DNA of 64,000 nucleotides from Vreelandella neptunia. GTDB lineage: Bacteria > Pseudomonadota > Gammaproteobacteria > Pseudomonadales > Halomonadaceae. The notes under the pieces were generated by a model, which made no database searches, was not told the DNA's origin, and worked only from the letters and a program-made list of their open reading frames with translations. Positions 56,464 through 64,000 of this stretch are shown here, piece by piece (the stretch's first letter is position 1; each line of letters begins with the position of its first letter). Both the position numbers and the translations under genes were made by a program. Location: positions 4,340,001 through 4,404,000 of the forward strand of contig NZ_CP140255.1 in the NCBI RefSeq assembly GCF_034479615.1, written 5' to 3'.

Positions 56464-57006
56464 TTAAGGAGCGCCTTTGGTGCTATCCGCCGTACCAAGG
56501 GAGGGGCTGGTGGCGAAGGTCGCCGGAGGGGAGCCGTACGGTGAGATAAGTTCGACCTGTTCGGGTGGATAGCAAAGTCCTTGATCGGAACAGCCCTGAA
56601 AGGTCACCACGACGGCCAACGGTCCGATCACGGTCTCGCTCGCCTCGATGGGCGCACTCACCAACACCTGATTGTAGAAAACATTAATGTCCCCCAAAGA
56701 TGCGTGCGACATTGGCTCACCAGGTGGCAAAGCCAGCTCTCCGAAATTGATACTTCGAGAGAGACTCTCAATCGCAAACTGATGCCGATGAAGGTAATAG
56801 TCTTCGGCGACGGTGAAACCGACATAAACCCGATCATCGTCTCGCCAAGCGGTGGTTCGGAAGGCTTCTGTAGCCGGTAGAAAGTCACGTTGCGTCGAAC
56901 GGTTAAAAGGGGAGCTTTTGTCACCAACCCCAAATATCTCTTCACGTGCCGCTACCGGTGTGACTATAAAGAGTGCCACCATTAGAAAAGCGAAGACTTG
57001 TTTCAT
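56464..57006 (-). CDS. Stand-alone DsbD N-terminal domain protein
   Basis: The 180-aa protein has a signal peptide ([17 protein letters not shown]) and one immunoglobulin-like nDsbD domain. The domain has [13 protein letters not shown] and the cysteine motif [20 protein letters not shown]. In full DsbD this domain passes electrons to DsbC/DsbG and others. Here it stands alone between lgt (4-bp overlap) and the TauE/SafE gene, while a DsbG is encoded nearby. Confidence 0.88.
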   Translation of the reverse strand: MKQVFAFLMVALFIVTPVAAREEIFGVGDKSSPFNRSTQRDFLPATEAFRTTAWRDDDRVYVGFTVAEDYYLHRHQFAIESLSRSINFGELALPPGEPMSHASLGDINVFYNQVLVSAPIEASETVIGPLAVVVTFQGCSDQGLCYPPEQVELISPYGSPPATFATSPSLGTADSTKGAP

Positions 57007-57815
57007 GAGTTTAACGCCGCCTTTGGCTTATCCACTGGCTGACGTCTGGACCAAGCGACCAGAGCAAAACCCGCTATGAGCATCGGTAGTGTCAACAGCT
57101 GCCCCATGGTCAACCAGCCAAAAGCGATGAATCCCAACTGAGGGTCTGGGAGGCGCACGAACTCCACGATGAAGCGAAAGGCTCCGTACAGAAGCAGGAA
57201 CAACCCAGAGATGAGGCCTCGCTGACGCGGTCGGCGCGATAGCCACCACAGCACGGCAAACAACACGACACCTTCAAGGGCAAACTCGTAGAGAGCCGAA
57301 GGATGGCGTGGCTCTGGGCCCAGCTCCATCATGGATGGAAACACCATTGCCCAAGGTACATCACTAACTCTTCCCGGTAACTCGTGATTGATGAAGTTAC
57401 CGAGGCGACCCGCTCCCAGGCCGATCGGGACTAACGGAGCAATGAAGTCAGTCAGTTGAATAAAAGCCAGTTGATGTTTGCGAGCAAACAGCCAGGCAGC
57501 CACTAATACACCGGCAAGGCCGCCATGAAAGCTCATGCCTCCTTCCCAGATTTTTAATAACCAAAGGGGGTTTGCTTGCAGTTGTTCGAGCCCGTAAAAC
57601 AGCGCATAGCCAAGACGGCCGCCAACGATGATGCCGATGGCGCCGTAGAAGATCAGGTCGCCCATATCATCGTGGCTTAGGCCGAGTCGGTGGGCTCGAT
57701 GCCGACCCAACCACCAAGCAGCGACTAGCCCGATGACATACATTAAGCCATACCAGTGGATCTGAAGAGGGCCTATGGCGATGGCGATCGGATCAATTTG
57801 AGGGTATTGCAACAT
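57003..57815 (-). CDS. lgt: Prolipoprotein diacylglyceryl transferase
   Basis: The 270-aa membrane enzyme attaches diacylglycerol to the lipobox Cys. Motifs: [45 protein letters not shown] with the essential His, [22 protein letters not shown] (Lgt signature), and [14 protein letters not shown]. All expected sites are present. It is part of a copper-linked operon, not a genome-typical lgt-thyA context, so it is likely a second copy. Confidence 0.95.
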   Translation of the reverse strand: MLQYPQIDPIAIAIGPLQIHWYGLMYVIGLVAAWWLGRHRAHRLGLSHDDMGDLIFYGAIGIIVGGRLGYALFYGLEQLQANPLWLLKIWEGGMSFHGGLAGVLVAAWLFARKHQLAFIQLTDFIAPLVPIGLGAGRLGNFINHELPGRVSDVPWAMVFPSMMELGPEPRHPSALYEFALEGVVLFAVLWWLSRRPRQRGLISGLFLLLYGAFRFIVEFVRLPDPQLGFIAFGWLTMGQLLTLPMLIAGFALVAWSRRQPVDKPKAALNS

Positions 57816-57883
57816 ATACCTTCCTTAACTTAGCGTTACAGATGGAGTCATTAATAAAAAAATAATGCGTTTTCATAACCGTT

Positions 57884-58411
57884 TTATCGTTTCCACTTCT
57901 CGACTTCTTGGATGACTCGCTCAACATCTTCAGACGTTATGTAACCTGTATGTTTGTAACGAATAGTGCCTTCGGTATCGACCAGATAGCTTTCTGGGGC
58001 GCCATACACACCTAGCTCAAAACCTAGGTTACCCTCTGGATCAAAGATGTTGACTTCAAAAGGGTTCCCGAACTCGTCAAGAAACTCGAGCCCCTTTGCC
58101 TGGGTATCCTTGTAGTTGATCCCAACCAAGCGGACGCCTCGCGCGGCTAAATCCAATAACTGCGGCATTTCATGTTTGCAAGTCGGACACCACTCTCCCC
58201 ACACATTGACTAATGTCACCTTTCCTTTAAAAAGAGATTCATCAACGAGCCTTGAGGGGTCTTCCAGCGTTGTCAGGCTGAATGGCGGAAACGGCTGAGC
58301 TAACAAGGGTGAATCTCTGGCACTAGGATCCATTGATAAGCCCTGATAAAAGAAAAAGCTCAAACCAAAAAAGCCCAATAGGGGTAAAAATAGCAATGTC
58401 CGAAATTTCAC
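57884..58411 (-). CDS. DsbE/CcmG-like thioredoxin
   Basis: The 175-aa membrane-anchored protein (FRTLLFLPLLGFFGLSFFFY) has the thioredoxin site NVWGEWCPTCKHEMPQL and the DsbE-type insert GINYKDTQAKGLEFL, with GAPESYLVDTEG as cis-Pro segment. It would keep cytochrome c heme-binding cysteines reduced. It is in the same orientation as lgt and the nDsbD gene. Confidence 0.9.
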   Translation of the reverse strand: MKFRTLLFLPLLGFFGLSFFFYQGLSMDPSARDSPLLAQPFPPFSLTTLEDPSRLVDESLFKGKVTLVNVWGEWCPTCKHEMPQLLDLAARGVRLVGINYKDTQAKGLEFLDEFGNPFEVNIFDPEGNLGFELGVYGAPESYLVDTEGTIRYKHTGYITSEDVERVIQEVEKWKR

Positions 58412-58501
58412 GTGTACGTCTCACAGGTAGTAGCGGGTAAGTGCCTGCTGAGCATTGTTAATGCTTACGAAAGTTGATTTAGAGCACTCGGTTGCTATCG
58501 G

Positions 58502-59179
58502 TCATGGCTGTCGAGCCCATAAGCGTTTCGCCAGCAGAGGCAGCAATGTAATGCCACTGATGAGAATCAGCGCGATTGTGAGGCCACGGGAGTCGGCCGT
58601 AATCAGCACTTCGCCGAACATGACGATTAGATACGCCGTGGGGATCACGCCGGCCAGTGTGGCGATCAAAAAGCGCCAGAAAGACAGGGGGGTGATACCT
58701 GCCGCATAGCTGACGGCATCAAACGAAAGGAAGGGCACCAATCGGGATGCAAAAACGATGAGCATCAAGCCTGTCTGAGAGCGCTCCTTTCCCAGCCAGT
58801 TGAGGATGGGCCGCGTACGCGGCCAGCGTTGCATCACTTCATAGCCGAGCAAACGAGCAATGCAGAAAGCGAGCAGAGCACCGGCTTCGGCACCGATAAC
58901 GACATAGATCGTCCCCCAAACTGGGCCGTAAAGCGCACCAGCCACCATCGCAATTGGGCCACTGGGAATCGGGCTCATGACAATGGCCGCCATCATCATA
59001 AAGATGATGGCCAACGGCCCCCAGACGCCCAGCCTATCAAGCCACTCACGCAAGGCCTGCTTGTCGGTCAAGACCGACAAGGCGCCGGTCTCCATCAGAA
59101 TCCAATAAAGGGCCGCCAAGCCCATCAATAGAGTGAGCCCCAAAAAGAGCGTTTGCTTTACGCTAAGCTTGGTTGCCAT
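58502..59179 (-). CDS. TVP38/TMEM64 (VTT/DedA-like) membrane protein
   Basis: With start MATKLSVKQT (59179) the protein has 225 aa and five to six membrane spans. SPIPSGPIAMVAGALYGPVWGTIYVVIGAEAGALLAFCIARLLG and SRLVPFLSFDAVSYAAGIT are the conserved VTT motifs. Family members move lipids or ions; the role in metal loci is not settled, though they often sit near mercury or copper genes. Confidence 0.85.
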   Translation of the reverse strand: MATKLSVKQTLFLGLTLLMGLAALYWILMETGALSVLTDKQALREWLDRLGVWGPLAIIFMMMAAIVMSPIPSGPIAMVAGALYGPVWGTIYVVIGAEAGALLAFCIARLLGYEVMQRWPRTRPILNWLGKERSQTGLMLIVFASRLVPFLSFDAVSYAAGITPLSFWRFLIATLAGVIPTAYLIVMFGEVLITADSRGLTIALILISGITLLPLLAKRLWARQP

Positions 59180-59240
59180 GTGCATCTCAGTGGTCGTGAT
59201 TGGGGAGACTCGCATCTCAGCCCTGTACCGTTATGGTGTA

Positions 59241-60071
59241 TCATTCAACGCCCAATATTTCGCGAAACTGGTCGGTCGACACTGCGCCATTGATACGCTG
59301 AACTTTCCCGGCTTCATCACGGTAGTAGCTGGTTGGCGTTCCCGTAGCACCGGCCTCACGCATGATCTGGGCGTGATTTCTAAGAAGCGCTTGACTCTCC
59401 TCCGACGGCTCCACCGGCCTTATGCCGCCATTGCGAAATTCCAGTTCATGAGTTTCGAGAGCACTGGCCGGATTGTCGGATTCAAGGATTGCAGCAGCTT
59501 TGCGAAGACTGTCCTCTGATAGCACACCGACCAGCACGTGACGAAGCTGTAACACGCCTTGCTCAATGAGCGGGCGCGAATTTTTCCAGAGTGCATTGCA
59601 GTAGGGGCAGTTGGGGTCTGTTAGTGTGTACACAATATGCGAAGCATCATCATTCCCCTCCGAGATAAAACGAGTGTTTTCAAACGCACTCCAGGTAGCT
59701 TCCAGCATGGGGTCCAGCACCAGAGCCTGAAGCTGGCTTTCCATAACGGCATTGCCCTGCGGGTCGATTAACGTACCAATGACGGCGTAGTCGGAAGAGG
59801 AGGAGATATAAGCTGCCATAGGCTCATTATCATAAGACAAGGCATAGCCTTGGAGACCGTCAGGCGCTTCGAAGCTGCCATGGAAGGTGAACCCTTGATC
59901 CACCAATGCGGTAATCGATTTGGGCAAGGGAGACTCAGTATTCGTGGCACTGCTGGCCTGACGACTCTCAGTGGCATCAGTACTTGCTTCCTGCGCCAAC
60001 GCAGGCAACGTTATAAGACCTAACAGACCTGCAGCAGCTAGGCAATAAGTGATAGGTAGGATATATCTCAT
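59241..60071 (-). CDS. dsbG: DsbG/DsbC-type thiol:disulfide interchange protein
   Basis: Start 60071 (MRYILPITYCLAAAGLLGLI) gives a signal peptide and 276 aa. It has an N-terminal dimerisation domain and a thioredoxin domain with TLTDPNCPYCNALWKNSRP (C-P-Y-C) and the cis-Pro segment GATGTPTSYYRDEAG. It isomerises or reduces periplasmic disulfides, which copper tends to scramble. nDsbD encoded at 56464 could be its reductant. Confidence 0.9.
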   Translation of the reverse strand: MRYILPITYCLAAAGLLGLITLPALAQEASTDATESRQASSATNTESPLPKSITALVDQGFTFHGSFEAPDGLQGYALSYDNEPMAAYISSSSDYAVIGTLIDPQGNAVMESQLQALVLDPMLEATWSAFENTRFISEGNDDASHIVYTLTDPNCPYCNALWKNSRPLIEQGVLQLRHVLVGVLSEDSLRKAAAILESDNPASALETHELEFRNGGIRPVEPSEESQALLRNHAQIMREAGATGTPTSYYRDEAGKVQRINGAVSTDQFREILGVE

Positions 60072-60136
60072 GGATGCTCTCTTTATTAGTTTCTGATCTA
60101 CCCAAGGGGGACGATTGTATTCGGTTGCCAGCTTCA

Positions 60137-60262
60137 TCACTTCTTATTAAAAAACAGGTATTTGATGAGCGCAGCAACACCAAGCCCCAGCGCAATAATC
60201 AACAAGATCGCTATTAGGCCCATCCCTGCCATACCCCACATGCAGCTTTCACTTCCCATCAT
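60137..60262 (-). CDS. 41-aa single-span membrane protein beside copA
   Basis: MMGSESCMWGMAGMG is followed by the span LIAILLIIALGLGVAALIKYL and a basic tail. GAGGAATTC precedes the ATG. It has the same plan as the 44-aa protein in the mer transposon (29556-29690). It lies between the copper ATPase and dsbG genes. Met and Cys residues before the span suggest copper contact. Confidence 0.6.
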   Translation of the reverse strand: MMGSESCMWGMAGMGLIAILLIIALGLGVAALIKYLFFNKK

Positions 60263-60295
60263 TTTGAATTCCTCGTTAACACGACATTGTTTGGT

Positions 60296-62770
60296 TTAGG
60301 CGCGATGAACAGCATCGTTTGGACGTGGTGTGGCATTGCCGGTATCCGATGTGAAACGGCGTAGCCGCAACGAGTTAGTCAGCACAAAAACACTGGAAAT
60401 GCTCATGGCCGCCGCCGCCAGCATGGGGCTGAGCAATACGCCGATGAACGGATAGAGCACGCCCGCCGCCACGGGGATCAACGCTACGTTGTAGCCATAG
60501 GCCCAAACGAAATTGCCGATAATGGTCCGGTGGGTACGCTTGGAGAGCGCCGTGGCATTGACGATGCCTCGCAAATCGCCACTCATCAGCACCACATCGC
60601 CGGACTCGATGGCAATATCGGTGCCAGTGCCGATCGCAATGCCCACGTCGGCCTGGGCCAAAGCGGGCGCATCATTGATCCCGTCCCCCACAAAAGCGAC
60701 GCGCTTGCCCTCCGCCTGGAGACGCCGGATCTCTGCCGCTTTCTGGTCGGGCAGTACCTCAGCGAGAATCTGCTGGATGCCAACCTGTCGGGCGATAGCA
60801 TCGGCAGTGGCACGGTTATCGCCGGTGAGCATGGCCACTTCCAGCCCTTGCGCTTTGAGTGCTGCGATAGCGTCGGCAGAGCCCTCCTTGAGGGGATCCG
60901 CCACCGCGATGACTGCAGCAAGCTGACCGTCTACCGCGGCATAGAGCGGGCTCTTGGCGTTCTCGGCCAACACCTTGGCGCGTGTTTCTGCCTGGCCGAG
61001 GTCGATTTCCAGCCGACGCATGTAACGATCAGCCCCTACATGTACCAAGTGGCCGTCGACCTCGGCTTCAATGCCGTAGCCTGGCTCGGCACTAAAGCGA
61101 CTGACAGGGGGTAATTCCAGCCCACGGGTCTTGGCGCCCTGCACAATAGCCTCAGCGATGGGGTGCTCGCTTTGAGCTTCCACCGCCGCGACCAGTCGCA
61201 GCACCTCGTTCTCATGGCCGTTGATCGCTTCGAAGTCGGTCAGCTCGGGGCGCCCCTGGGTCAAAGTGCCGGTCTTGTCCAGCACCACCGTATTCATTTT
61301 GGCCAGCGTCTCAAGCGCCGCCCCTTTACGAAATAGCACTCCCATCTCGGCCCCTTTCCCGGTACTGACCATGATGGCCGTTGGGGTGGCTAGGCCCATC
61401 GCACAGGGGCAGGCAATTAGCAGTACGCTAACGGTAGTGACGAAAGCAAACGACAAAGACGGCGCCGGTCCGAAAGCGAACCAGAGTGCAAAGGTCATCG
61501 TGGCGATAGCGATGACCACGGGAACAAATACACCAGCAACCTTGTCGGCCAACTGCTGGATGGGGGGCTTCTCCGCTTGGGCCGTTTCCACCATCTTGAC
61601 GATCTGCGACAAGACAGTGTCGGCACCGACTCGCGTGGCCCGAAAGGTAAGTGCACCGTTCTTGTTGATAGTGCCACCGACGACTTCGGAATCCTTCTGT
61701 TTGGCGACCGGCACGGGCTCACCGCTGATCATCGACTCATCAACGTAAGAGTGACCCTCCTCGACGATGCCATCGACTGGAACACGCTCCCCTGGGCGAA
61801 CCAAAATACGATCGCCCGTGACGACGGCGTCGATAGGCAGCTCGACGGTTTCATCCTCGCGTATGACGCGGGCAGTTTTCGCCTGTAATTGCAGAAGCTT
61901 CTTGATCGCCTCGGAGGTGCGGCCCTTGGCAATGTGTTCAAAATAACGACCGAGCAGGATTAGCGTCACGATCACCGCCGCCGCTTCGAAATAGCTCACG
62001 GCGGTTCCGACGGGAAAGAGCGTGGGCACCAGCAGGGCGGCGACCGAATAAAAATAGGCAGCGCTCGATCCGATCATAACGAGGCTGTTCATGCCTGGAT
62101 TAAAATGCCGGAGTTCGGCGAAGCCGGCACGATAGAAGCGTGCACCTGCATAAAACTGCACCGGTGTAGCCAATAACCACTCGACGCCCATCCAGCCGCG
62201 ATGCGGCATTAGACTCGTTAACAGCGTGTCAAAAGCGGGAATCATTTTTCCCATGGCGATGATGACTACCGGAATCGTAAATATTGCCGCGAGCACGACT
62301 CGGCGGCGAAGCTCGGCTCTCTCCCAGTCCTCGCTGTCCGTTGGTGGCGGCGTATCGGTATCCTGAGGTTCATAGCCTGCCTCGCGGATGGCATGCTGAA
62401 TACGCGTTAACGAAACGGCTCCCGGCAGGAAGCGAACGAAGGCCTTCTGGGTAGCAAGGTTAACACTCACTTCCACCATGCCGGGCAGCTTCGTTAGCGT
62501 TCGCTCTATCCGAGAGACACACGATCCACAACTCATGCCGGTGATGGGAATGTCGAGACTTTCCACCACAGGTTGATAGCCCGCTGTTTCAATGGCGTTG
62601 AGTAGGCTAGTGGTCGTGGTACCTGCTTCGACCTGGATAGCCGCCTTCTGGGTGGCGAGGTTCACTTGAGCGTTGATCACGCCTGGCTGCTGGCTGAGTG
62701 CACGTTCCACACGTCCAACACAGGAAGCACAGGACATACCACGAATCTCGATATCGACGTTTTGCGCCAT
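60296..62770 (-). CDS. copA: Copper-exporting P1B-type ATPase with two HMA domains
   Basis: The 824-aa protein has HMA domains RGMSCASCVGRVERAL (about 11-26) and TGMSCGSCVSRIERTL (about 78-93), each with CxxC. The P1B-1 core has CPCAMGLATPTAIMVSTGKGAE, LDKTGTLTQGRPE and VGDGINDAPALAQADVGIAIG. The C-terminal YNVALIPVAAGVLYP and MSISSVFVLTNSLRLRRF carry the copper-type Asn and Met-Ser residues. It exports Cu+ from the cytoplasm. A MerR gene lies directly upstream on the same strand. Confidence 0.95.
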   Translation of the reverse strand: MAQNVDIEIRGMSCASCVGRVERALSQQPGVINAQVNLATQKAAIQVEAGTTTTSLLNAIETAGYQPVVESLDIPITGMSCGSCVSRIERTLTKLPGMVEVSVNLATQKAFVRFLPGAVSLTRIQHAIREAGYEPQDTDTPPPTDSEDWERAELRRRVVLAAIFTIPVVIIAMGKMIPAFDTLLTSLMPHRGWMGVEWLLATPVQFYAGARFYRAGFAELRHFNPGMNSLVMIGSSAAYFYSVAALLVPTLFPVGTAVSYFEAAAVIVTLILLGRYFEHIAKGRTSEAIKKLLQLQAKTARVIREDETVELPIDAVVTGDRILVRPGERVPVDGIVEEGHSYVDESMISGEPVPVAKQKDSEVVGGTINKNGALTFRATRVGADTVLSQIVKMVETAQAEKPPIQQLADKVAGVFVPVVIAIATMTFALWFAFGPAPSLSFAFVTTVSVLLIACPCAMGLATPTAIMVSTGKGAEMGVLFRKGAALETLAKMNTVVLDKTGTLTQGRPELTDFEAINGHENEVLRLVAAVEAQSEHPIAEAIVQGAKTRGLELPPVSRFSAEPGYGIEAEVDGHLVHVGADRYMRRLEIDLGQAETRAKVLAENAKSPLYAAVDGQLAAVIAVADPLKEGSADAIAALKAQGLEVAMLTGDNRATADAIARQVGIQQILAEVLPDQKAAEIRRLQAEGKRVAFVGDGINDAPALAQADVGIAIGTGTDIAIESGDVVLMSGDLRGIVNATALSKRTHRTIIGNFVWAYGYNVALIPVAAGVLYPFIGVLLSPMLAAAAMSISSVFVLTNSLRLRRFTSDTGNATPRPNDAVHRA

Positions 62771-62849
62771 AATGAAGATCTCCTGTTAATTTATCGACGA
62801 CCTGATATGCGAGCTTGATTCCCCATGTTCGCTGTCGAGAAAGTGCTGA

Positions 62850-63257
62850 TCATTCAGCCTGCTCAGCGATAGCTTCAACAATCGGGCAGCCTTCCTGCAT
62901 AGGCCCTTCGCCTGCACACTCGCCCAGTGTTTTCGATAATACGGCTTCAATCCGCGTGAGGTGTTTGATCTGCTCGCGCACCTTGTGCAGCTTCTCCCCG
63001 GCGATGCGTTTAGCTTGCGCCCGGTCGCCATTAGCATCCTGAAGCATTAGCAGCTCCCGAATCTCTTGCAGCGTGAAGCCCCACTGCTTGGCATGGACGA
63101 TAAACTGCAACCGATCCACAGCTTCCAGTGGGTAACGCCGATAGTTGGCATCGGTCCTCCTCGGAGGTGGCATAAGTTTCTCTTTTTCGTAGAATCGAAT
63201 CGCCTGGCTAGCGACCCCGCTTCGTTCGGCAAGCTCGCCGATACTTAGTGTTTGCAT
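62850..63257 (-). CDS. MerR-family metal regulator upstream of copA (CueR-like)
   Basis: The 135-aa protein has the HTH LSIGELAERSGVASQAIRFYEKEKLM and a C-terminal metal loop GECAGEGPMQEGCPIVEA with nine residues between its cysteines, a bit longer than in CueR. Position before copA favours Cu+ sensing; Zn or another metal cannot be excluded. It is separated from copA by 79 bp and probably cotranscribed. Confidence 0.85.
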   Translation of the reverse strand: MQTLSIGELAERSGVASQAIRFYEKEKLMPPPRRTDANYRRYPLEAVDRLQFIVHAKQWGFTLQEIRELLMLQDANGDRAQAKRIAGEKLHKVREQIKHLTRIEAVLSKTLGECAGEGPMQEGCPIVEAIAEQAE

Positions 63258-63276
63258 AGCGTTACCTCACGACATT

Positions 63277-63307
63277 ATTAATCTAAGCTTCTGGCAGCCT
63301 GACTCAA
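63277..63307 (-). promoter_or_regulatory. Possible MerR-type promoter of the regulator-copA unit
   Basis: On the minus strand TTGAGT, a 19-bp spacer CAGGCTGCCAGAAGCTTAG and ATTAAT lie 20 bp before the regulator start. The dyad is weak (GGCT...AGCT). Confidence 0.4.
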
Positions 63308-63328
63308 CGAATCTACCGGTCGGGGCTC

Positions 63329-63964
63329 CTATTGCTCCGGTTGGCGCACGACCCTAAGGTAGGGCGTCTTGGTGTTCCAGCCTTCGGGAAAGTGTTGCCT
63401 AGCGTCATCATTCGATAGCGATGGCGAGATGATGACATCGTCACCGTTTTGCCAGTCAACGGGGGTGGCCACTTTGTGCTTGTCAGTTAGCTGAAGCGAA
63501 TCGAGAACCCGCAGTATCTCGTCGACATTACGTCCTGTGCTGGGTGGATACGTCAAAGTGAGACGAATTTTCTTGTCAGAATCGATGATGAAGACCGTAC
63601 GCACCGTCAGTTTGGGGTCGGCTTTGGGATGGATCATTCCATAAAGCTTCGCTACCACCTGATCTTCGTCAGCCAGCAAGGGGTAGTTCAGGGCCGTGCC
63701 TTGAGTCTGTTCAATATCCCCCAGCCAGTCGTGGTGAGAGCTGAGGGGATCCACCGAAACCCCAACCAGTTTGGCACCCCGCTGGGTGAATTCGTTCTTT
63801 CGCTTGGCAAACGCGCCCAGCTCTGTGGTGCATACTGGCGTAAAATCAGCGGGGTGCGAGAACAGCACCGCCCAGCTGTCGTCAAGCCATTGGTGAAAGT
63901 TGACCGTGCCTTGTGTGGATTCGATCGTGAAGTTTGGTGCTGTCTCGCCCAGTTGTAGCGCCAT
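63329..63964 (-). CDS. 1-Cys-type peroxiredoxin
   Basis: The 211-aa protein has the peroxidatic site SHPADFTPVCTTELGAFA and the Prx6-type C-terminal arm (KVATPVDWQNGDDVIISPSLS). The spacing and length match the 1-Cys branch, which reduces hydrogen peroxide and organic peroxides in the cytoplasm. Beside copper genes it would counter copper-driven peroxide stress. Confidence 0.93.
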   Translation of the reverse strand: MALQLGETAPNFTIESTQGTVNFHQWLDDSWAVLFSHPADFTPVCTTELGAFAKRKNEFTQRGAKLVGVSVDPLSSHHDWLGDIEQTQGTALNYPLLADEDQVVAKLYGMIHPKADPKLTVRTVFIIDSDKKIRLTLTYPPSTGRNVDEILRVLDSLQLTDKHKVATPVDWQNGDDVIISPSLSNDDARQHFPEGWNTKTPYLRVVRQPEQ

Positions 63965-64000
63965 GGAAATGTCCTCATGTCATTCATTGAGTAGCCACCA

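Overview
The window looks like accessory DNA of a gammaproteobacterium, most likely a halophilic or marine one of the Halomonas type. This is inferred from protein style and the stacking of metal-resistance genes; no rRNA, tRNA or core housekeeping gene was seen to confirm it. It is a mosaic of mobile elements.

Layout. (1) 1-182: 3' end of an IS1182-type transposase, then 1.4 kb of AT-rich DNA without a recognisable gene. (2) 1592-7780: a three-gene operon whose two large products look like tyrosine recombinases, one with a complete-looking active site and one degenerate. (3) 7866-10713: a phage-type integrase operon (xis-int plus two small genes) on the minus strand, with a divergent HTH regulator. 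(4) 10931-17300: an integron cassette array without IntI (five attC sites). Its cassettes encode products with effector-type motifs: HExxH, PD-(D/E)XK, HEPN-like R-x4-H, a membrane protein paired with a TIR protein, and another PD-(D/E)XK protein. (5) 17940-19711: an IS630 remnant and a frameshifted ISL3 copy. (6) 19712-26760: a copper island (YHS/HMBD Cu ATPase, ferritin-like protein, permease, DUF2933) ending in a glutaredoxin-MauE pseudogene split by an IS3 element. (7) 27004-50973: a complete 23,970-bp Tn7-like transposon with TGTCATTT termini and a 5-bp CTCAA target duplication. It carries tnsA-tnsB-tnsC-tniQ plus a zinc-ribbon gene at one end and a tnsE-like gene at the other. (8) 51205-63964: the rest of the copper/redox island (cytochrome c, CcdA, thioredoxins, DUF411, Met-rich protein, MerR regulators, TauE/SafE, DsbD N-domain, Lgt, DsbE, DsbG, CopA, peroxiredoxin).

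The Tn7-like element carries a Zn/Cd/Pb module: CDF exporter, ZIP transporter, PbrR/CadR-type regulator and P1B ATPase. It also carries envelope genes: DsbA-like, M23 peptidase, LspA, Lnt and L,D-transpeptidase. Nested inside it, a 5,133-bp ISL3-family transposon with a mer operon has split a BASS-family transporter gene. The 8-bp duplication AAAACAGG flanks it, and removing it restores the reading frame.

The metal genes appear coordinated by MerR-family operators with 19-bp spacers. Two nearly identical ones precede the CDF exporter and the Zn/Cd/Pb ATPase, one lies between merT and merR, and one precedes the copper-redox operon. The most novel parts are the recombinase trio, the membrane-TIR cassette, a repeated leader whose hairpin shows compensatory changes, and the nested transposon with its distal tnsE.
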